In this document: piece by piece, positions 8,696-18,938 of the stretch
How the letters are laid out: every line of letters starts with the position of its first letter
How positions within the stretch are numbered: the first letter of the stretch is position 1
The notes under the pieces: model-generated
The model's input: the letters and a program-made list of their open reading frames with translations, nothing else
What the model was told of the DNA's origin: nothing
Database searches by the model: none
Made by a program: the position numbers and the translations under genes
Source: Streptomyces sp. NBC_01717
GTDB taxonomy: Bacteria; Actinomycetota; Actinomycetes; Streptomycetales; Streptomycetaceae
Direction: 5' to 3'
DNA length: 64,000 nt
Assembly: GCF_036248255.1 (NCBI RefSeq)
Contig: NZ_CP109178.1
Span: 9,181,001-9,245,000, forward strand

Positions 8696-9777
8696 GGGGA
8701 CTGCGCCGGTCCCGATGGGGCCTTGCCCTGCAGGTAGCGGGAACCTGTCTGCTCGCGGCCGCGGCGGCCCTGGAGATCACCGACCAGCCGCTGCCCTCCG
8801 AGCTGGCCCTGTCCCTGGCCGCGGCCACCCCGTATCTGGCGGCAGCGCCGCTGTACACCGCGGGACGCCGGACCTGGATGGTCGTGGCCGGCGCCATCGC
8901 GCTCATGCTCGCCGTGGCCAGCCTGGTCCGCATCACTGAGCAACCGCTGCTGAACGCCCTCCACGTGCTCCCGCTTCTCCTGGTCGCGTACACGGCCTCC
9001 ACCATCCGCAGCGCAACCCACCGTGACCGGGGCCTGCAACGTGAACGTGTCCGAGCCCGCCATGACGGCGCAGAGCGCGAACGCCGCCGCTGGGCCCGTG
9101 AACTGCACGACGACACCCTCCAGGAACTCGGCGCCGTGCAGGTGGTGCTCTCCGCCGCGGCCGCCGACGGCCGCTCCGAGGCCATGCGCAGCGCCATCGA
9201 GCAGGCACGCTCGCTGGTGGGTAACCAGATCACCTCGCTGCGCCACCTGATCACGGATCTGCGTCCTTTGGTCCTGGACGAACTGGGACTGCGCGCGGCC
9301 CTGGAGGCGCTGTGCCGACGCACCTCGGAGACCTTCGGTATCCGCGTCGATCTCCGGATCGATCCGCAGGACACCGGCATCAGCGACCGGCTGACCTCAG
9401 AAGCACAGGCCCACGTGTACCGCATCGTGCAGGAGGCCCTGACCAACGCGGTGAAACACGCCCAACCCACTCGGATCACTGTCGGTATGGAGGCGGGCCG
9501 CCATGTGATGACGCTGACCGTTACCGACGACGGGCACGGAATGTCCCAGCCACCGGACTCCAGACGCTGGCCGACCCTGCGCGCGGCCACACCCCCGGCC
9601 TCCACCGTGCGGGGAGTGGGGCTCTCCGCCATGCACGAGCGCGCAGACCTCATCGACGCCCGGCTCACGCTCCGCAGCGTTCCTGGGAAGGGCACCACCA
9701 TCATCCTGAGAGTGCCCCTTGCCCCTCGGCGCGAAGGTCACGCACAGCCTTCAGGCGGAGATCTTGGCACGGAGTAG
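8692..9777 (+). CDS. Sensor histidine kinase (HisKA_3 / NarL-type partner)
   Basis: A 361-residue membrane kinase. Hydrophobic segments over residues 11-105 form two to four helices with almost no extracytoplasmic loop, so it probably senses within the membrane. The dimerisation box ERRRWARELHDDTLQELG places the phosphorylated histidine at residue 139. The ATPase domain carries the N box (VQEALTNAVKHAQPT), G1 (VTDDGHGM) and G2 (RGVGLSAMHERA). The ATG overlaps the stop of the response regulator gene, so the pair is one operon and almost surely cognate. Confidence 0.93.
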   Translation: MRGLRRSRWGLALQVAGTCLLAAAAALEITDQPLPSELALSLAAATPYLAAAPLYTAGRRTWMVVAGAIALMLAVASLVRITEQPLLNALHVLPLLLVAYTASTIRSATHRDRGLQRERVRARHDGAERERRRWARELHDDTLQELGAVQVVLSAAAADGRSEAMRSAIEQARSLVGNQITSLRHLITDLRPLVLDELGLRAALEALCRRTSETFGIRVDLRIDPQDTGISDRLTSEAQAHVYRIVQEALTNAVKHAQPTRITVGMEAGRHVMTLTVTDDGHGMSQPPDSRRWPTLRAATPPASTVRGVGLSAMHERADLIDARLTLRSVPGKGTTIILRVPLAPRREGHAQPSGGDLGTE

Positions 9778-9996
9778 CGCCTCCGGCGGTCAGGTGGAGA
9801 GGCAACCCCACCCTGTCCTTCGAGCCGAACTGCCGCCCATTGCCCTGGTCAGAAGTCATCCGCTGTCAGGCGGATGTTCAGCCCGGGCACCGTGGGCCCG
9901 GACCGGTACCACCCCGCTGAGGGCGGGGAGCTGCGTCATTTGACCAGACGTGAGAGCCCGGCCAGGAGGCATTGAGCCCTCACAAGAGTACCTACG

Positions 9997-10345
9997 TCAG
10001 GCATCGGTCAGCCCGAACGATCCACCTTCTCCAGTACCTCGGCGATGTTGGCCCGGTACGTCCGCAGCGCCTGCAGCCCGGCGGCGTAGCGGTCGCGATG
10101 CCGTGCGATGTCCGCGGCCTGCTTCTGCGCCCGTACGGCGTGCCAGAGCTCGGCCATGGTGGCGGCGCTTGCAGGTGACGTCCGCGACGGCGATGGCCCG
10201 CTCCCGCTGCGTATGCCGGGTGTTGCCGTCGCTGTCCCGCTGCCAGGCGTCGTCCGTGTATGCCGCGACGGGGTCGCGATAGCGGGTGAATCCCTCGGCC
10301 CCGGCCCCAGCGACTCGTCCACGTACACCGAGCACGCCAAGCGAC
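9997..10345 (-). pseudogene. Frameshifted hypothetical gene remnant
   Basis: Coherent protein-like sequence on the minus strand is split between two frames: TRYRDPVAAYTDDAWQRDSDG...AIAVADVTCK in one, then MAELWHAVRAQKQAADIARHRDRY...ANIAEVLEKVDRSG in another. The composition (charged, helical) is unlike the arginine/proline noise around it, which suggests a decayed gene with at least one frameshift near 10170. I do not recognise the family. Confidence 0.35.
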
Positions 10346-10413
10346 AGAAAGCTCGATCAGGTGACACCTACTGACCAAAGTCACAGCTCTGCGGGCGACT
10401 TCGAGGTCTCAGG

Positions 10414-10566
10414 GGCTACGTCGTCAAGGACGGCGAGACGATCTACCTGCACTTCGGCTCCACGGACGGCCTCGTGGAGAGCATGCCGAACGCTGTCGCT
10501 GAAGTCGAACGAAGCCAAGGGAGTGATGACACACCCATCATGACAGGTCAGAGGGTGATTTCGTAG
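10414..10566 (+). pseudogene. Unidentified C-terminal gene fragment
   Basis: An open stretch without a start codon reads GYVVKDGETIYLHFGSTDG and continues to a stop at 10564-10566. Its balanced composition looks like real protein, but nothing upstream in frame continues it and the family is not recognised. It may be the tail of a gene lost when the neighbouring remnant decayed. Confidence 0.3.
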
Positions 10567-10627
10567 GACGAACGGCACAGGTCAGCGGGCTTGTTCGGCC
10601 TTCTCCGGGACACCCAGAATCTCCGTT

Positions 10628-11911
10628 ATGAATCTCTCGGGGAAAGTCGATCAGGACGACATCGTGCGGGCGCGGAATGTACTGCTCGCGTCGGGACGCC
10701 GCACTCCACGTGAGGAAGTCGACGCCTACCGGGTGCTAGCCCAGGTCAGCCCCGTCTCCTACCTGCCGCGCTTGGTCAAAGCCCTGCAACGCCTGAGTTA
10801 CGACACCAGCGCGGGCGAACGGCATGCAGCCTGTCTCGCATTGCGCGAGGAGGCGGTGGCTGCGGCGCGGGCCATCGATCCGGCCGAACCTGCTCGTGGG
10901 GATCTTCTGTACGAGGCACTCGACTCGTGCCAGAGAGAGCTGTACACCCTGGGCCGACGCGCCGAAGGGCTCGCCATGCGCGCCGAGATGCTCGCCATCG
11001 GCCGCGCGCAGGCCGAACTGTCCCGAGACCCTGCGGTAAAGGGGCTGCGTGACTGGGCTGCCGGTCTCTCCGAGGAAGGCCGCTGTGCCGAGGCTGCCGA
11101 TGCCCTCACCGAGTGGGTGGCGGCGATCCTGCCCGACGGGCCCGGTAGTGGGGGTCTCGCCTGGTCACTCCTGGAGTGGATCGCCGCTCTCGATGACGCC
11201 GGCCGGTCCGGCGAAGCACTCGCCGCGTTCGAGACTCTCGTCAGCATGCAAGCGGTTGAGGCCGCGAACGACCGTGGCCCGATGGCCTGCCATCTCTACT
11301 CACTGATCGGGTATGCACAGATGCTCGACACCTGCGGCCGAGGCGAGCAGGCGGCCGCCGTACGGCAAGAGGCACTTGCCTTGCTGACGGGGTTGGCCGC
11401 CACGGGTGAGCGCAAGTCCTGGAGTGGCTATCAGGCGTCCTACTGGGCGGTTCTGCTGTCCTTCTCCGGCGCAGACAGCGAGCGGCCGACGTCCGGTGGA
11501 CCGCGTCCGCCTTCGGGGGCGACGCCCATGCAGTGGTCCCCCGATGCCAAGCGGCGCTACTTCGACAGCCGTATCGCTCTGCGGGAAAGAGTGGACACCC
11601 TTGCTCCGCGAGCCACCGAAGATCCGGACCTGCACCTGGCCGAACTGGTCCGACTGCACCGGGTCCTGACCGTCCGCTCCGCTGTCTACTGGGAGCACCG
11701 GACCCATTTGTTCGCGGATCGAGTGCGCCCCCTGTTCGATGACGGAGTGAGCCTGGCCCGCCGGCTGTCCCAGCACCACCCGGCAGACGGAACCCCGACA
11801 CTGGCCAAGATCCTGATAGACCGATCGACGTTCCACACCGCCGCCGGCGAGTTCGGGCCCGCCCTCGATGACTTCTGTCAAGCCCTGAGCTACCTGGGGG
11901 AGGCCGACTGA
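10628..11911 (+). CDS. Tetratricopeptide-like helical protein, function unknown
   Basis: A 427-residue, alanine- and leucine-rich, fully helical cytoplasmic protein with degenerate TPR-like helical pairs (for example AAGLSEEGRCAEAADALTEW, LIGYAQMLDTCGRGEQAA and FHTAAGEFGPALDDFCQAL near the end). Related proteins in Streptomyces are scaffolds or sensor modules of unknown partner. No catalytic motif is present. The last 51 coding bases and 31 downstream bases recur at 51645-51726, where only the tail of a paralogue survives. The start is taken at ATG 10628; no strong ribosome site is seen. Confidence 0.7.
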   Translation: MNLSGKVDQDDIVRARNVLLASGRRTPREEVDAYRVLAQVSPVSYLPRLVKALQRLSYDTSAGERHAACLALREEAVAAARAIDPAEPARGDLLYEALDSCQRELYTLGRRAEGLAMRAEMLAIGRAQAELSRDPAVKGLRDWAAGLSEEGRCAEAADALTEWVAAILPDGPGSGGLAWSLLEWIAALDDAGRSGEALAAFETLVSMQAVEAANDRGPMACHLYSLIGYAQMLDTCGRGEQAAAVRQEALALLTGLAATGERKSWSGYQASYWAVLLSFSGADSERPTSGGPRPPSGATPMQWSPDAKRRYFDSRIALRERVDTLAPRATEDPDLHLAELVRLHRVLTVRSAVYWEHRTHLFADRVRPLFDDGVSLARRLSQHHPADGTPTLAKILIDRSTFHTAAGEFGPALDDFCQALSYLGEAD

Positions 11912-11942
11912 CGCGAGTCAGCCGACGTCCGCATCAGGACTC
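11861..11942 (+). repeat. Direct repeat copy A (TPR gene tail plus downstream)
   Basis: These 82 bases match 51645-51726 at 79 of 82 positions, in the same orientation about 39.8 kb apart. They cover the final codons (ALDDFCQALSYLGEAD) and 31 bases after the stop. Two of the three differences turn GAC TGA into AAC TAA, so the end of the protein is kept. Confidence 0.85.
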
Positions 11943-12289
11943 GTGCGAACGAGCAGCTCGCGCCAGGTTGAGGAAGACACAGTCCACAACGTGCCATAGC
12001 CGGGACTACCAGTACGGGCGCAGAGGAGCGTCCCCGGCGGCGCTCGGGCAGGAAGAAAGCTGGACTGCTTCCGGGCGGTGATCGATTCCTCGCGCGTCCG
12101 CGCGGGCCGGGCTCGGCCCAAAAGCGGGCCCAGCCCGGCCGACCGCGCACGTCCGGACAGCAAGCACCACATCATCGTCGACGGGCAGGACATCCCGCTC
12201 GCGGTATCCGCACCGCCGACAGCCGGGCCCGCTTCCCCCGGGGCAGCTCCCGGTGCGTCGGCCGGGGGGCAGCGGTCTGCGCTGCGTTG
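11943..12289. other. Gene-free stretch
   Basis: About 350 bases between the convergent TPR and signal peptidase genes. Only overlapping arginine/proline-rich frames are present. I see no gene, clear terminator or repeat beyond the direct-repeat end at 11942. Confidence 0.4.
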
Positions 12290-12796
12290 TCACCGCTCCA
12301 GCGCACGACTCCCGAGGCCGCTCGTAACGACGGTGCGCATGGGAACACCACGGAAGGTCTGGATGAGGACGACTGCGGCACCGGCGGTCACACACTGGTC
12401 GGCGAGGTTGAAGATCCCTGACTCGCCGATCTGGATGAAGTCCAGCACGGCGCCACGACCGAATCCGGGGGTGCGGAATATGCGGTCGGCGAGGTTGCCG
12501 CCGGCGCCCGCGGAGATCAGTCCGAGGCCGACCGCCCAGCCGGTGGACCGGATGGAGGGGGCGACCCGGGCGATGAGGATGAGCACGACGATAGCCAGGA
12601 GCGTGAAGACCAGGGTTGCGCGGGGCGCGAAGGAACCGGCCGCTCCGGAGTTTCGGAAAGCGGTGAAGGTCACCGCACCGCCCAGCAGGTGCCTGGGTTC
12701 ATGGCCCTCGACGACAACCGCGGCGATCGCCTTCGTGATCTGGTCCACGGCGAATCCTGCCGCCGCAATCTTCCAAAGCAGATACATCCGCTGCAC
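12290..12796 (-). CDS. lspA: Lipoprotein signal peptidase (signal peptidase II)
   Basis: A membrane aspartyl protease of 168 residues that cleaves prolipoproteins before the lipidated cysteine. Motifs in order are VDQITK, FRNSGAAGSF, GAGGNLADRI with the first catalytic Asp, and LDFIQIGESGIFNLADQCV with the second; four transmembrane helices are visible. GTG 12796 is chosen because AGGAGG sits six bases upstream (a longer frame reaches 12826). It is probably an accessory paralogue, since it lies in an accessory region. Lipoprotein clients nearby include the multicopper oxidase and the 38.9-kb lipoprotein, but no operon links them. Confidence 0.9.
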   Translation of the reverse strand: MQRMYLLWKIAAAGFAVDQITKAIAAVVVEGHEPRHLLGGAVTFTAFRNSGAAGSFAPRATLVFTLLAIVVLILIARVAPSIRSTGWAVGLGLISAGAGGNLADRIFRTPGFGRGAVLDFIQIGESGIFNLADQCVTAGAAVVLIQTFRGVPMRTVVTSGLGSRALER

Positions 12797-13042
12797 CGCC
12801 CACCTCCTGATCGCCGGCTCCTCCACCGAGCGTACGTCGCTGACGATCAGCAGCTACGAGCCGTGATCGACGTGATGTAGTTGTAGCCGATCACCGGCTT
12901 GCAGCTCTTGCGCAGGTCGGTAGTGGCCCGCCGGGCCAGAGATGGAGTCCCAGGCCGTGCATGGTTGCCTCCGTGCGGCTCGAGCGTGCAGGTATGGGTC
13001 CGGGTCTCGATCCCTGGACTCGGGGTCTGAGCCGGAGAAGGT

Positions 13043-13900
13043 TCAGATGGCGTCGAGTCGGGCGAACTCTTCCGGGGTCAGGATCAGGTCGGCTGCTGCT
13101 GCTGAGTCGACCGCAGTCGCGGGGCGGCTGGAGCCGGGAATCGGGATTACGACGGGCGAGGTCGCCAGCATCCAGGCGAGGCAGACTCGTTGGGGGCTGA
13201 CGCCATATGTCTGCGCCACGGTGGTGAAGGGCAGGTACTTGAGGCCCAGACGACGGGCGTTGGAGATCCCGCCGAGCGGACTCCAGGGCAGGAAGGCGAT
13301 ACCCAGTTCGGTGCAGAGATCCAGTTCCGGACGGCTGGAGGGAAAAGCGGGAGAATACTGATTCTGGACACTGGCCAGTCGGCCACCGAGGATCTTGTGG
13401 GCGAGCCGGATCTGATCCGGATTCGCGTTGGAGATCCCAGCCATCCGGATCTTTCCTGCGTCGAGCAAGTCGGCCAGGGCTCCGATGGAGTCGGCGTAGG
13501 GCACCTGGGGATCAGGGCGGTGGAACTGGTAGAGACCAATCGCCTCCACGCCCAGCCGAGTCAGAGACAGCTCGCAGGCACGCTTGATGTGCTCGGGCGA
13601 ACCGTTGACCGTCCAGGTGCCGTCACCTGGCCGCAAGTGACCGCCCTTGGTAGCCACCAGCACCTCAGAACCGGCGCTGTGCGTGGAGAGGGCCTTGGCG
13701 ATGAGGGTTTCGTTGTGCCCGACCTCATCGGCGCCGACGTGGTAAGCGTCAGCGGTGTCGACGAGAGTCACACCGGCGTCCAGCGCGGCATGGATGGTGG
13801 CGATGGAGCGAGCTTGATCAGGCCTGCCTTCGATCGACATCGGCATTCCCCCCAGCCCAATGGCGCTGACCTGGACAGAGCCGATACGGCGAGTCTGCAT
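13043..13900 (-). CDS. Aldo/keto reductase
   Basis: A 285-residue NADPH-dependent TIM-barrel oxidoreductase. The catalytic tetrad is recognisable: Asp and Tyr in DTADAYHVG, Lys in VATKGG, His in LYQFHRPDP. The cofactor region GLGGMPMS at the N-terminus and VVIPIPGSSRPATAVDSAAA near the end are typical. Residues QYSPAFP...LPWSPLGG match the usual barrel strands. The start at 13900 has GGAAAGG upstream. The gene is divergent from a LysR regulator whose probable binding site lies between them, so it is the likely target. The substrate is unknown. Confidence 0.92.
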   Translation of the reverse strand: MQTRRIGSVQVSAIGLGGMPMSIEGRPDQARSIATIHAALDAGVTLVDTADAYHVGADEVGHNETLIAKALSTHSAGSEVLVATKGGHLRPGDGTWTVNGSPEHIKRACELSLTRLGVEAIGLYQFHRPDPQVPYADSIGALADLLDAGKIRMAGISNANPDQIRLAHKILGGRLASVQNQYSPAFPSSRPELDLCTELGIAFLPWSPLGGISNARRLGLKYLPFTTVAQTYGVSPQRVCLAWMLATSPVVIPIPGSSRPATAVDSAAAADLILTPEEFARLDAI

Positions 13901-14012
13901 GGTGACGTAAGCCTTTCCTGGAACCTGGAACCTGGTGCCGCACGCTGCTGCCGCGGCGCGCGCTCTCAGCAGCGTGCCCCCGGCTCACAATTTGCGTCCA
14001 ATAGAAGAAAAC

Positions 14013-14036
14013 GAAGCCATTCAGCGTCTAGGCTTC
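14013..14036. promoter_or_regulatory. Possible LysR binding site
   Basis: The inverted repeat GAAGCC-N12-GGCTTC lies immediately before the LysR gene start, in the region between it and the aldo/keto reductase gene. Dyads of this size with an AT-leaning spacer fit a LysR recognition site. The assignment is by position only. Confidence 0.4.
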
Positions 14037-14042
14037 TGAATC

Positions 14043-14927
14043 ATGGAACTGAGACACCTGGAGTATTTCGTCGCAGTCGCCGAGGAGCGCCACTTCACCC
14101 GCGCCGCCGAGCGGCTGCTCGTCTCCCAGTCCGGCCTGTCGGCATCGGTCCGCTCCCTGGAGAAGGAGCTGGGCGCCCGGCTCTTCCTGCGCAACACCCG
14201 CAACGTTGAACTGACCGACGCCGGGCGTGCTCTGCTGGCCGAGGCGCACCGCACCCTGGCGGGTGTGCGCGCAGCGAGGGAGGCTGTGGACGCCGTACAA
14301 GGACTGCTGCGCGGCACCCTGGCTGTCGGCAGTGAGCAGTGCATGCTCAGCGCCGTGGACGTTCCCGCGCTGCTGGCCCGTTTTCGCAGCCTCCACCCCG
14401 GCGTGGAGATCCAGCTCCGGCAGGCGGGCTCGCAGACTCTGGCCGACGACGTCGCCGCTGGCCGGCTGGACCTCGCATTCGTCGCGCTGTGCGGGAAACC
14501 GCTGCAGGGCATGAGCCTGCTGCCGCTGGCAGACGAGCCGATGGTCCTGATGTGCCACCCCGAGCACCGGCTCGCAGCCCGCGAACAGGTCGAATGGGAG
14601 GAGCTGAACGGCGAGGCGTTCGTGGACTTCACTCCTGACTGGGGAGCTCGCGCTCTGGCTGACCGGGCCTTCGGCGAGGCCGGGGTGAAGCGGCAGGTGT
14701 CCCTGGAGGTGAACGACGTACACAGCCTCATCGACATGGTGGGGCACAGCCTGGGCATCGCCCTGGTACCCGAGCCCATCGCCCACAAGCCACAGGCGGC
14801 TTCCCTGCGTTGCCTGCGCCTGCCGGCCGCGACCACCCCGGTCTGGCGTGCCTCGATCGCCGTACCCGAACCGGATCGAACAGGGCCCGCCGCACGCCGA
14901 TTGATCGACCTCGTGCCGGGAATCTGA
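14043..14927 (+). CDS. LysR-family transcriptional regulator
   Basis: A 294-residue regulator. The N-terminal winged helix reads MELRHLEYFVAVAEERHFTRAAERLLVSQSGLSASVRSLEKELG, a textbook LysR HTH, followed by the linker helix and a periplasmic-binding-like effector domain (GTLAVGSEQCMLSAVDVPALLARFRSLHPGVEIQLRQ). It is divergent from the aldo/keto reductase gene and presumably activates or represses it in response to an unknown small molecule. Confidence 0.93.
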   Translation: MELRHLEYFVAVAEERHFTRAAERLLVSQSGLSASVRSLEKELGARLFLRNTRNVELTDAGRALLAEAHRTLAGVRAAREAVDAVQGLLRGTLAVGSEQCMLSAVDVPALLARFRSLHPGVEIQLRQAGSQTLADDVAAGRLDLAFVALCGKPLQGMSLLPLADEPMVLMCHPEHRLAAREQVEWEELNGEAFVDFTPDWGARALADRAFGEAGVKRQVSLEVNDVHSLIDMVGHSLGIALVPEPIAHKPQAASLRCLRLPAATTPVWRASIAVPEPDRTGPAARRLIDLVPGI

Positions 14928-15060
14928 AGGCTGCCGCACAGGCGTGGCCTACCGGGCAGCGGTTCGCCGATCGCACCCGGCAGAAGCGCGCCCGCATCGA
15001 CGCCCTCCTTACCGAGGGCTACAGCCGGTGCGGAACCGCGCGAGCACTGAGCAGTTCGTC
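14928..15060 (+). pseudogene. Transposase HTH remnant (ISL3-like)
   Basis: Just after the LysR stop, one frame reads PTGQRFADRTRQKRARIDALLTEGYSRCGTARAL. This resembles the HTH region of ISL3-type transposases (RFADRTRxxH...LLxxGxS). No catalytic domain follows, and the frame decays after about 15050. It is a short scrap, so the family call is tentative. Confidence 0.35.
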
Positions 15061-15175
15061 GACGGCGGACTGCGCGCCACCTGACAGGACTGCCCTGTCC
15101 GACGGGCCGGGAGCGATCGCCGGAGGTGGGCTCCTCACAACGGCCCGGTACCGTACCTTGCCCTGTCGTCGGCTG

Positions 15176-16657
15176 TCAGTTTTGCGAATCGCGGCTTTTG
15201 TCGACGATGTCGAGGACGGCCATCATGCCCATGTCCTCGTGGTTGAGGATGTGGCAGTGCAGGACGGTCTTGCCGGTGAAGTCGATGAAGTGGATGCGGA
15301 AGACGATCTCTCCACGCGCGGGCACGTTCACTGTGTCGTACCAGCCGTGGGAGGGGTCGTGGGTTTTCCCATCGGTGCTCATCAGCTGGAAGTCGTTGGT
15401 GTGGATGTGGAAGCTGTGGTCCTCGTTCGTGTCGTTGCGGACGCTCCACTCCTCGACGGTGCCGAAAGTGGAGGTGAAGTCGATCCGGTCCGGGTCGTAC
15501 ATCCGGCCGTTGATGAAGAACTTCGTGCCCGCTTTGTTTTCCGTGTAGACCACGGTCTTGCGGGCAGCGATCGTTGCGTGGCTCAGGTCTTCGTGTGAGG
15601 CGAAGCTGGTGGGGATGGTGGCCTGGGTCATGGACGGTCCGTCGGTGACGACGGTCGCGAGGACCGCTTGGGGGAACTGGTTTCCCGCGGTACCGGTGTT
15701 GTAGGGGAGGGTTTCCAGCCGGGTCGTGCCCGGGTTGCCGCCCTGGACGAGGACGTCGAAGCGGGCGCCGGCGGCGATGATCAGCGTGTCCTGGGCATAG
15801 ACCTTACGGACGGGAATGCCGTCCTGGGCGATCACATGGAAGCGGGCGCCCGGGAGGTGAAGCTTGTAGTAGATGTTGGCGCCGATGTTGGCCAGCCGCC
15901 ACAGCTGTGTCTCTCCCGGCCGGATGCGAATGATGGGGTTCTTCTGGCCGTTGACCGTGCGGTTGGTGGGTGCGCCGATGCTCAGGGGATGGGTCTTGAT
16001 CGAGTCGCCCTGGATCTGGAAGTCCTTGAGCGCGAGCGTGTGCTCGGTGATGTGGCGCAATGACGGGGGCAGGTAGTGCTGGAGTCCGTCGACGATGATG
16101 ATGCCGGACTCGCCGCCTGCGACCTGGGGGGCGGACATCATGTCGGCGTGTGAGTGGTACCAGTAGGTGCCGGTGGGCTGGTTGAGCGGCATTCGGTACG
16201 AGTAGTGGTACGAGTGGTTGTACTTGATGGCGATGAAGATGTCGTCGGCAGGCGCGCGCGGTGAGACGTGGAGGCCGTGCGTGTGCAGGTTGGTGTCCTC
16301 GTTGATGCGGTTGGTCATCGTGAGGTCGATGCGGTCGCCGGGTCGTGCGCGCAAGGTGGGCGGCATGTACGCCCCGTTGTAGGTTGTTGCGTACAACTGA
16401 TGGTCGCCGACCTGGACCTTGCGTCGTTCCACGACAAGGGTGGCCTTGAGGGTGCCGTTGCGGCTGACGAGTTCCGGGGGGTCCTGCAGTCGGGGGGCCA
16501 GGCCCGCAGGTGTGGCGCCGTCCTGCGCTGCGGGCTGGTGCGTGGCGTGGGAGTGTCCCGTCGGTGCACAACCCGAGCCACCGGCCAGCGAGGCGGCGGC
16601 GAAGACCACGCCGACAACCAGCGAGGGCAGCGAGAAGTGGGTATTGAGCCGGGTCAC
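15176..16657 (-). CDS. Multicopper oxidase, lipoprotein
   Basis: A three-cupredoxin oxidase of 493 residues. All four copper motifs are present in order: HTHGLH (about residue 125), YWYHSHADMM, HSFHIHTNDFQ near 435 and HCHILNHEDMGMM near 475. This gives T1, T2 and T3 copper sites. The N-terminus has a basic start, hydrophobic core and lipobox LAGGSGC, so the mature enzyme should be lipid-anchored outside the membrane. The start is GTG 16657, with GGGGAGA upstream; the frame extends to 16726 without support. Substrates may be phenols, metal ions or siderophores. The gene stands alone, and a lipoprotein signal peptidase gene lies 2.4 kb away. Confidence 0.92.
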   Translation of the reverse strand: MTRLNTHFSLPSLVVGVVFAAASLAGGSGCAPTGHSHATHQPAAQDGATPAGLAPRLQDPPELVSRNGTLKATLVVERRKVQVGDHQLYATTYNGAYMPPTLRARPGDRIDLTMTNRINEDTNLHTHGLHVSPRAPADDIFIAIKYNHSYHYSYRMPLNQPTGTYWYHSHADMMSAPQVAGGESGIIIVDGLQHYLPPSLRHITEHTLALKDFQIQGDSIKTHPLSIGAPTNRTVNGQKNPIIRIRPGETQLWRLANIGANIYYKLHLPGARFHVIAQDGIPVRKVYAQDTLIIAAGARFDVLVQGGNPGTTRLETLPYNTGTAGNQFPQAVLATVVTDGPSMTQATIPTSFASHEDLSHATIAARKTVVYTENKAGTKFFINGRMYDPDRIDFTSTFGTVEEWSVRNDTNEDHSFHIHTNDFQLMSTDGKTHDPSHGWYDTVNVPARGEIVFRIHFIDFTGKTVLHCHILNHEDMGMMAVLDIVDKSRDSQN

Positions 16658-17385
16658 ATCTCTCCCCAGGGAAGTGTGTGGCCGGGCAAGACCTGCGCCC
16701 GGCCACGAAGTCACGACGACGGCCAACAGCCCGTCAGCTGGATCGTAGAGATGCGCATGTCAGGAGCAGCACGGCCACGCGGCGAGGGCGGCGGCATCCG
16801 CTCGGTCGGCCGTACACCGAGCAACCAATTGAGGCGGACGCGAGACGGTCTTGGCGCGGCCACTTGGAACATCCGTGTCATGACGTGCTTGAACCTTCGC
16901 CACCCTTGCGGCAGCCTCGGTTCCACAGAGCGGTGGCCCTGGGGTGCCGGGGGCTGTCCTGGGGGAAAGCCCCAGTTCGAGTTGTCGACCAGGGGCGTGG
17001 TTGAGGGTGGGCCAGGTTCTGCTCGTACTCGTTGACGAGGTCGTCGAGCAGATGAGCTCGGTGGACGCGACCAACAACGCTGAACTCGGCAGCTCTCCAC
17101 CCGGCGCCGTGCCATGGTGCCGTCGGAGACACCGGGGCAAATGCTGACGACACCTCATTGCTTGGGCGGGAGACGGCTGGGTCGGGGCGCGCCGTGACTG
17201 GCACGTCGGCCCGATGGCCCGCACTCACCGACGAACAGACCGCCGCCGACGCTTCCCATGACGGCGACCAGGTCGCCCTCCGAGCGGGCGCCGGAGCCGG
17301 GCCTCGACGGTCCCACCGAGGCATTGACGGCAGCCGGTGGCCGTAGATCGCCCATCCGGTCACAGCTCGAGCGCAGTCGCCCGGT
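16658..17385. other. Decayed stretch with a possible transposase tail
   Basis: About 730 bases without an intact gene. On the minus strand, near 16990-17085, the residues VGRVHRAHLLDDLVNEYEQN resemble the GRxxRxxxLGGLIHEY tail of Streptomyces IS3/IS481-type transposases. The rest is unassigned. The left part must contain the promoter of the multicopper oxidase gene. Confidence 0.35.
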
Positions 17386-18018
17386 TCACGGGTCCGTAAG
17401 TGGACGCACCCCCGCCTCTCGGCGGGGGAGCAGCGGGGGAGTGTTGGTGACGAGTTGGACAAGGTGTTCGGCGAGGTCGGCGTCGAGGGGGGAGCCGGTC
17501 ATGAGTCGTCGGTAGAGGATGGTGCCGGCCCAAATGTCCTGAACGAGGTCGGTGTCGAGGTCTTGGGGCAGGTCGCCGCGTCGGATTCCGCGGTGCAGTG
17601 CTGCGGCGATGTTCTCGCGTTTCCGGGAGAGGAAAGCCTCCCGGAAACGAGCCATGAGTTCGGGGTGGGGGAGAAGGCCGCCGGCGAGTGCGGGCAGCGA
17701 GGCGGCCATGTCCTCGTTCGCGTAGTTGTCGATGGTCATGTCGACGGCGTGGCGCAGTTCGGCGTGGGTGTCGCCTTGATCGGGGATCTCCTCGGCGCGG
17801 AAGATCTCGGCGAGCGCGTCGGCGACGAGTGCCTCCTTGCTGGGCCACCAGCGGTAGATGGTCGATTTGCCGACGCCCGCGGCCGCCGCGACGGCTTCGA
17901 TGGTCAGTGCCGGGTATCCCTGTCCCGACAGGACATCCCGTGTCGCGTCGAGGATCTTTGAAACAGAACGCGGCCCACCGGCCACCGAACCTGAGGAGAA
18001 GACGAGTCCCATGTTCGG

Positions 18019-18042
<24 letters not shown>
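17386..18042 (-). CDS. TetR-family transcriptional regulator
   Basis: A regulator of 208-218 residues. The HTH is SKILDATRDVLSGQGYPALTIEAVAAAAGVGKSTIYRWWPSKEALVADAL, typical of TetR, followed by a C-terminal domain resembling TetR_C (DLVQDIWAGTILYRRLMTGSPL). ATG 18042 would translate across the first operator palindrome; ATG 18012 (MGLVFSSG) avoids this and is at least as likely. Two palindromic operators separate it from the divergent acetoacetate-decarboxylase-like gene, so it should repress both. Confidence 0.92.

Positions 18043-18938
<896 letters not shown>

Noticed and set aside
12290-16657. Operon linking the signal peptidase II gene with the lipoprotein multicopper oxidase
   Set aside because: A divergent aldo/keto reductase-LysR pair separates them, so only a functional possibility remains.
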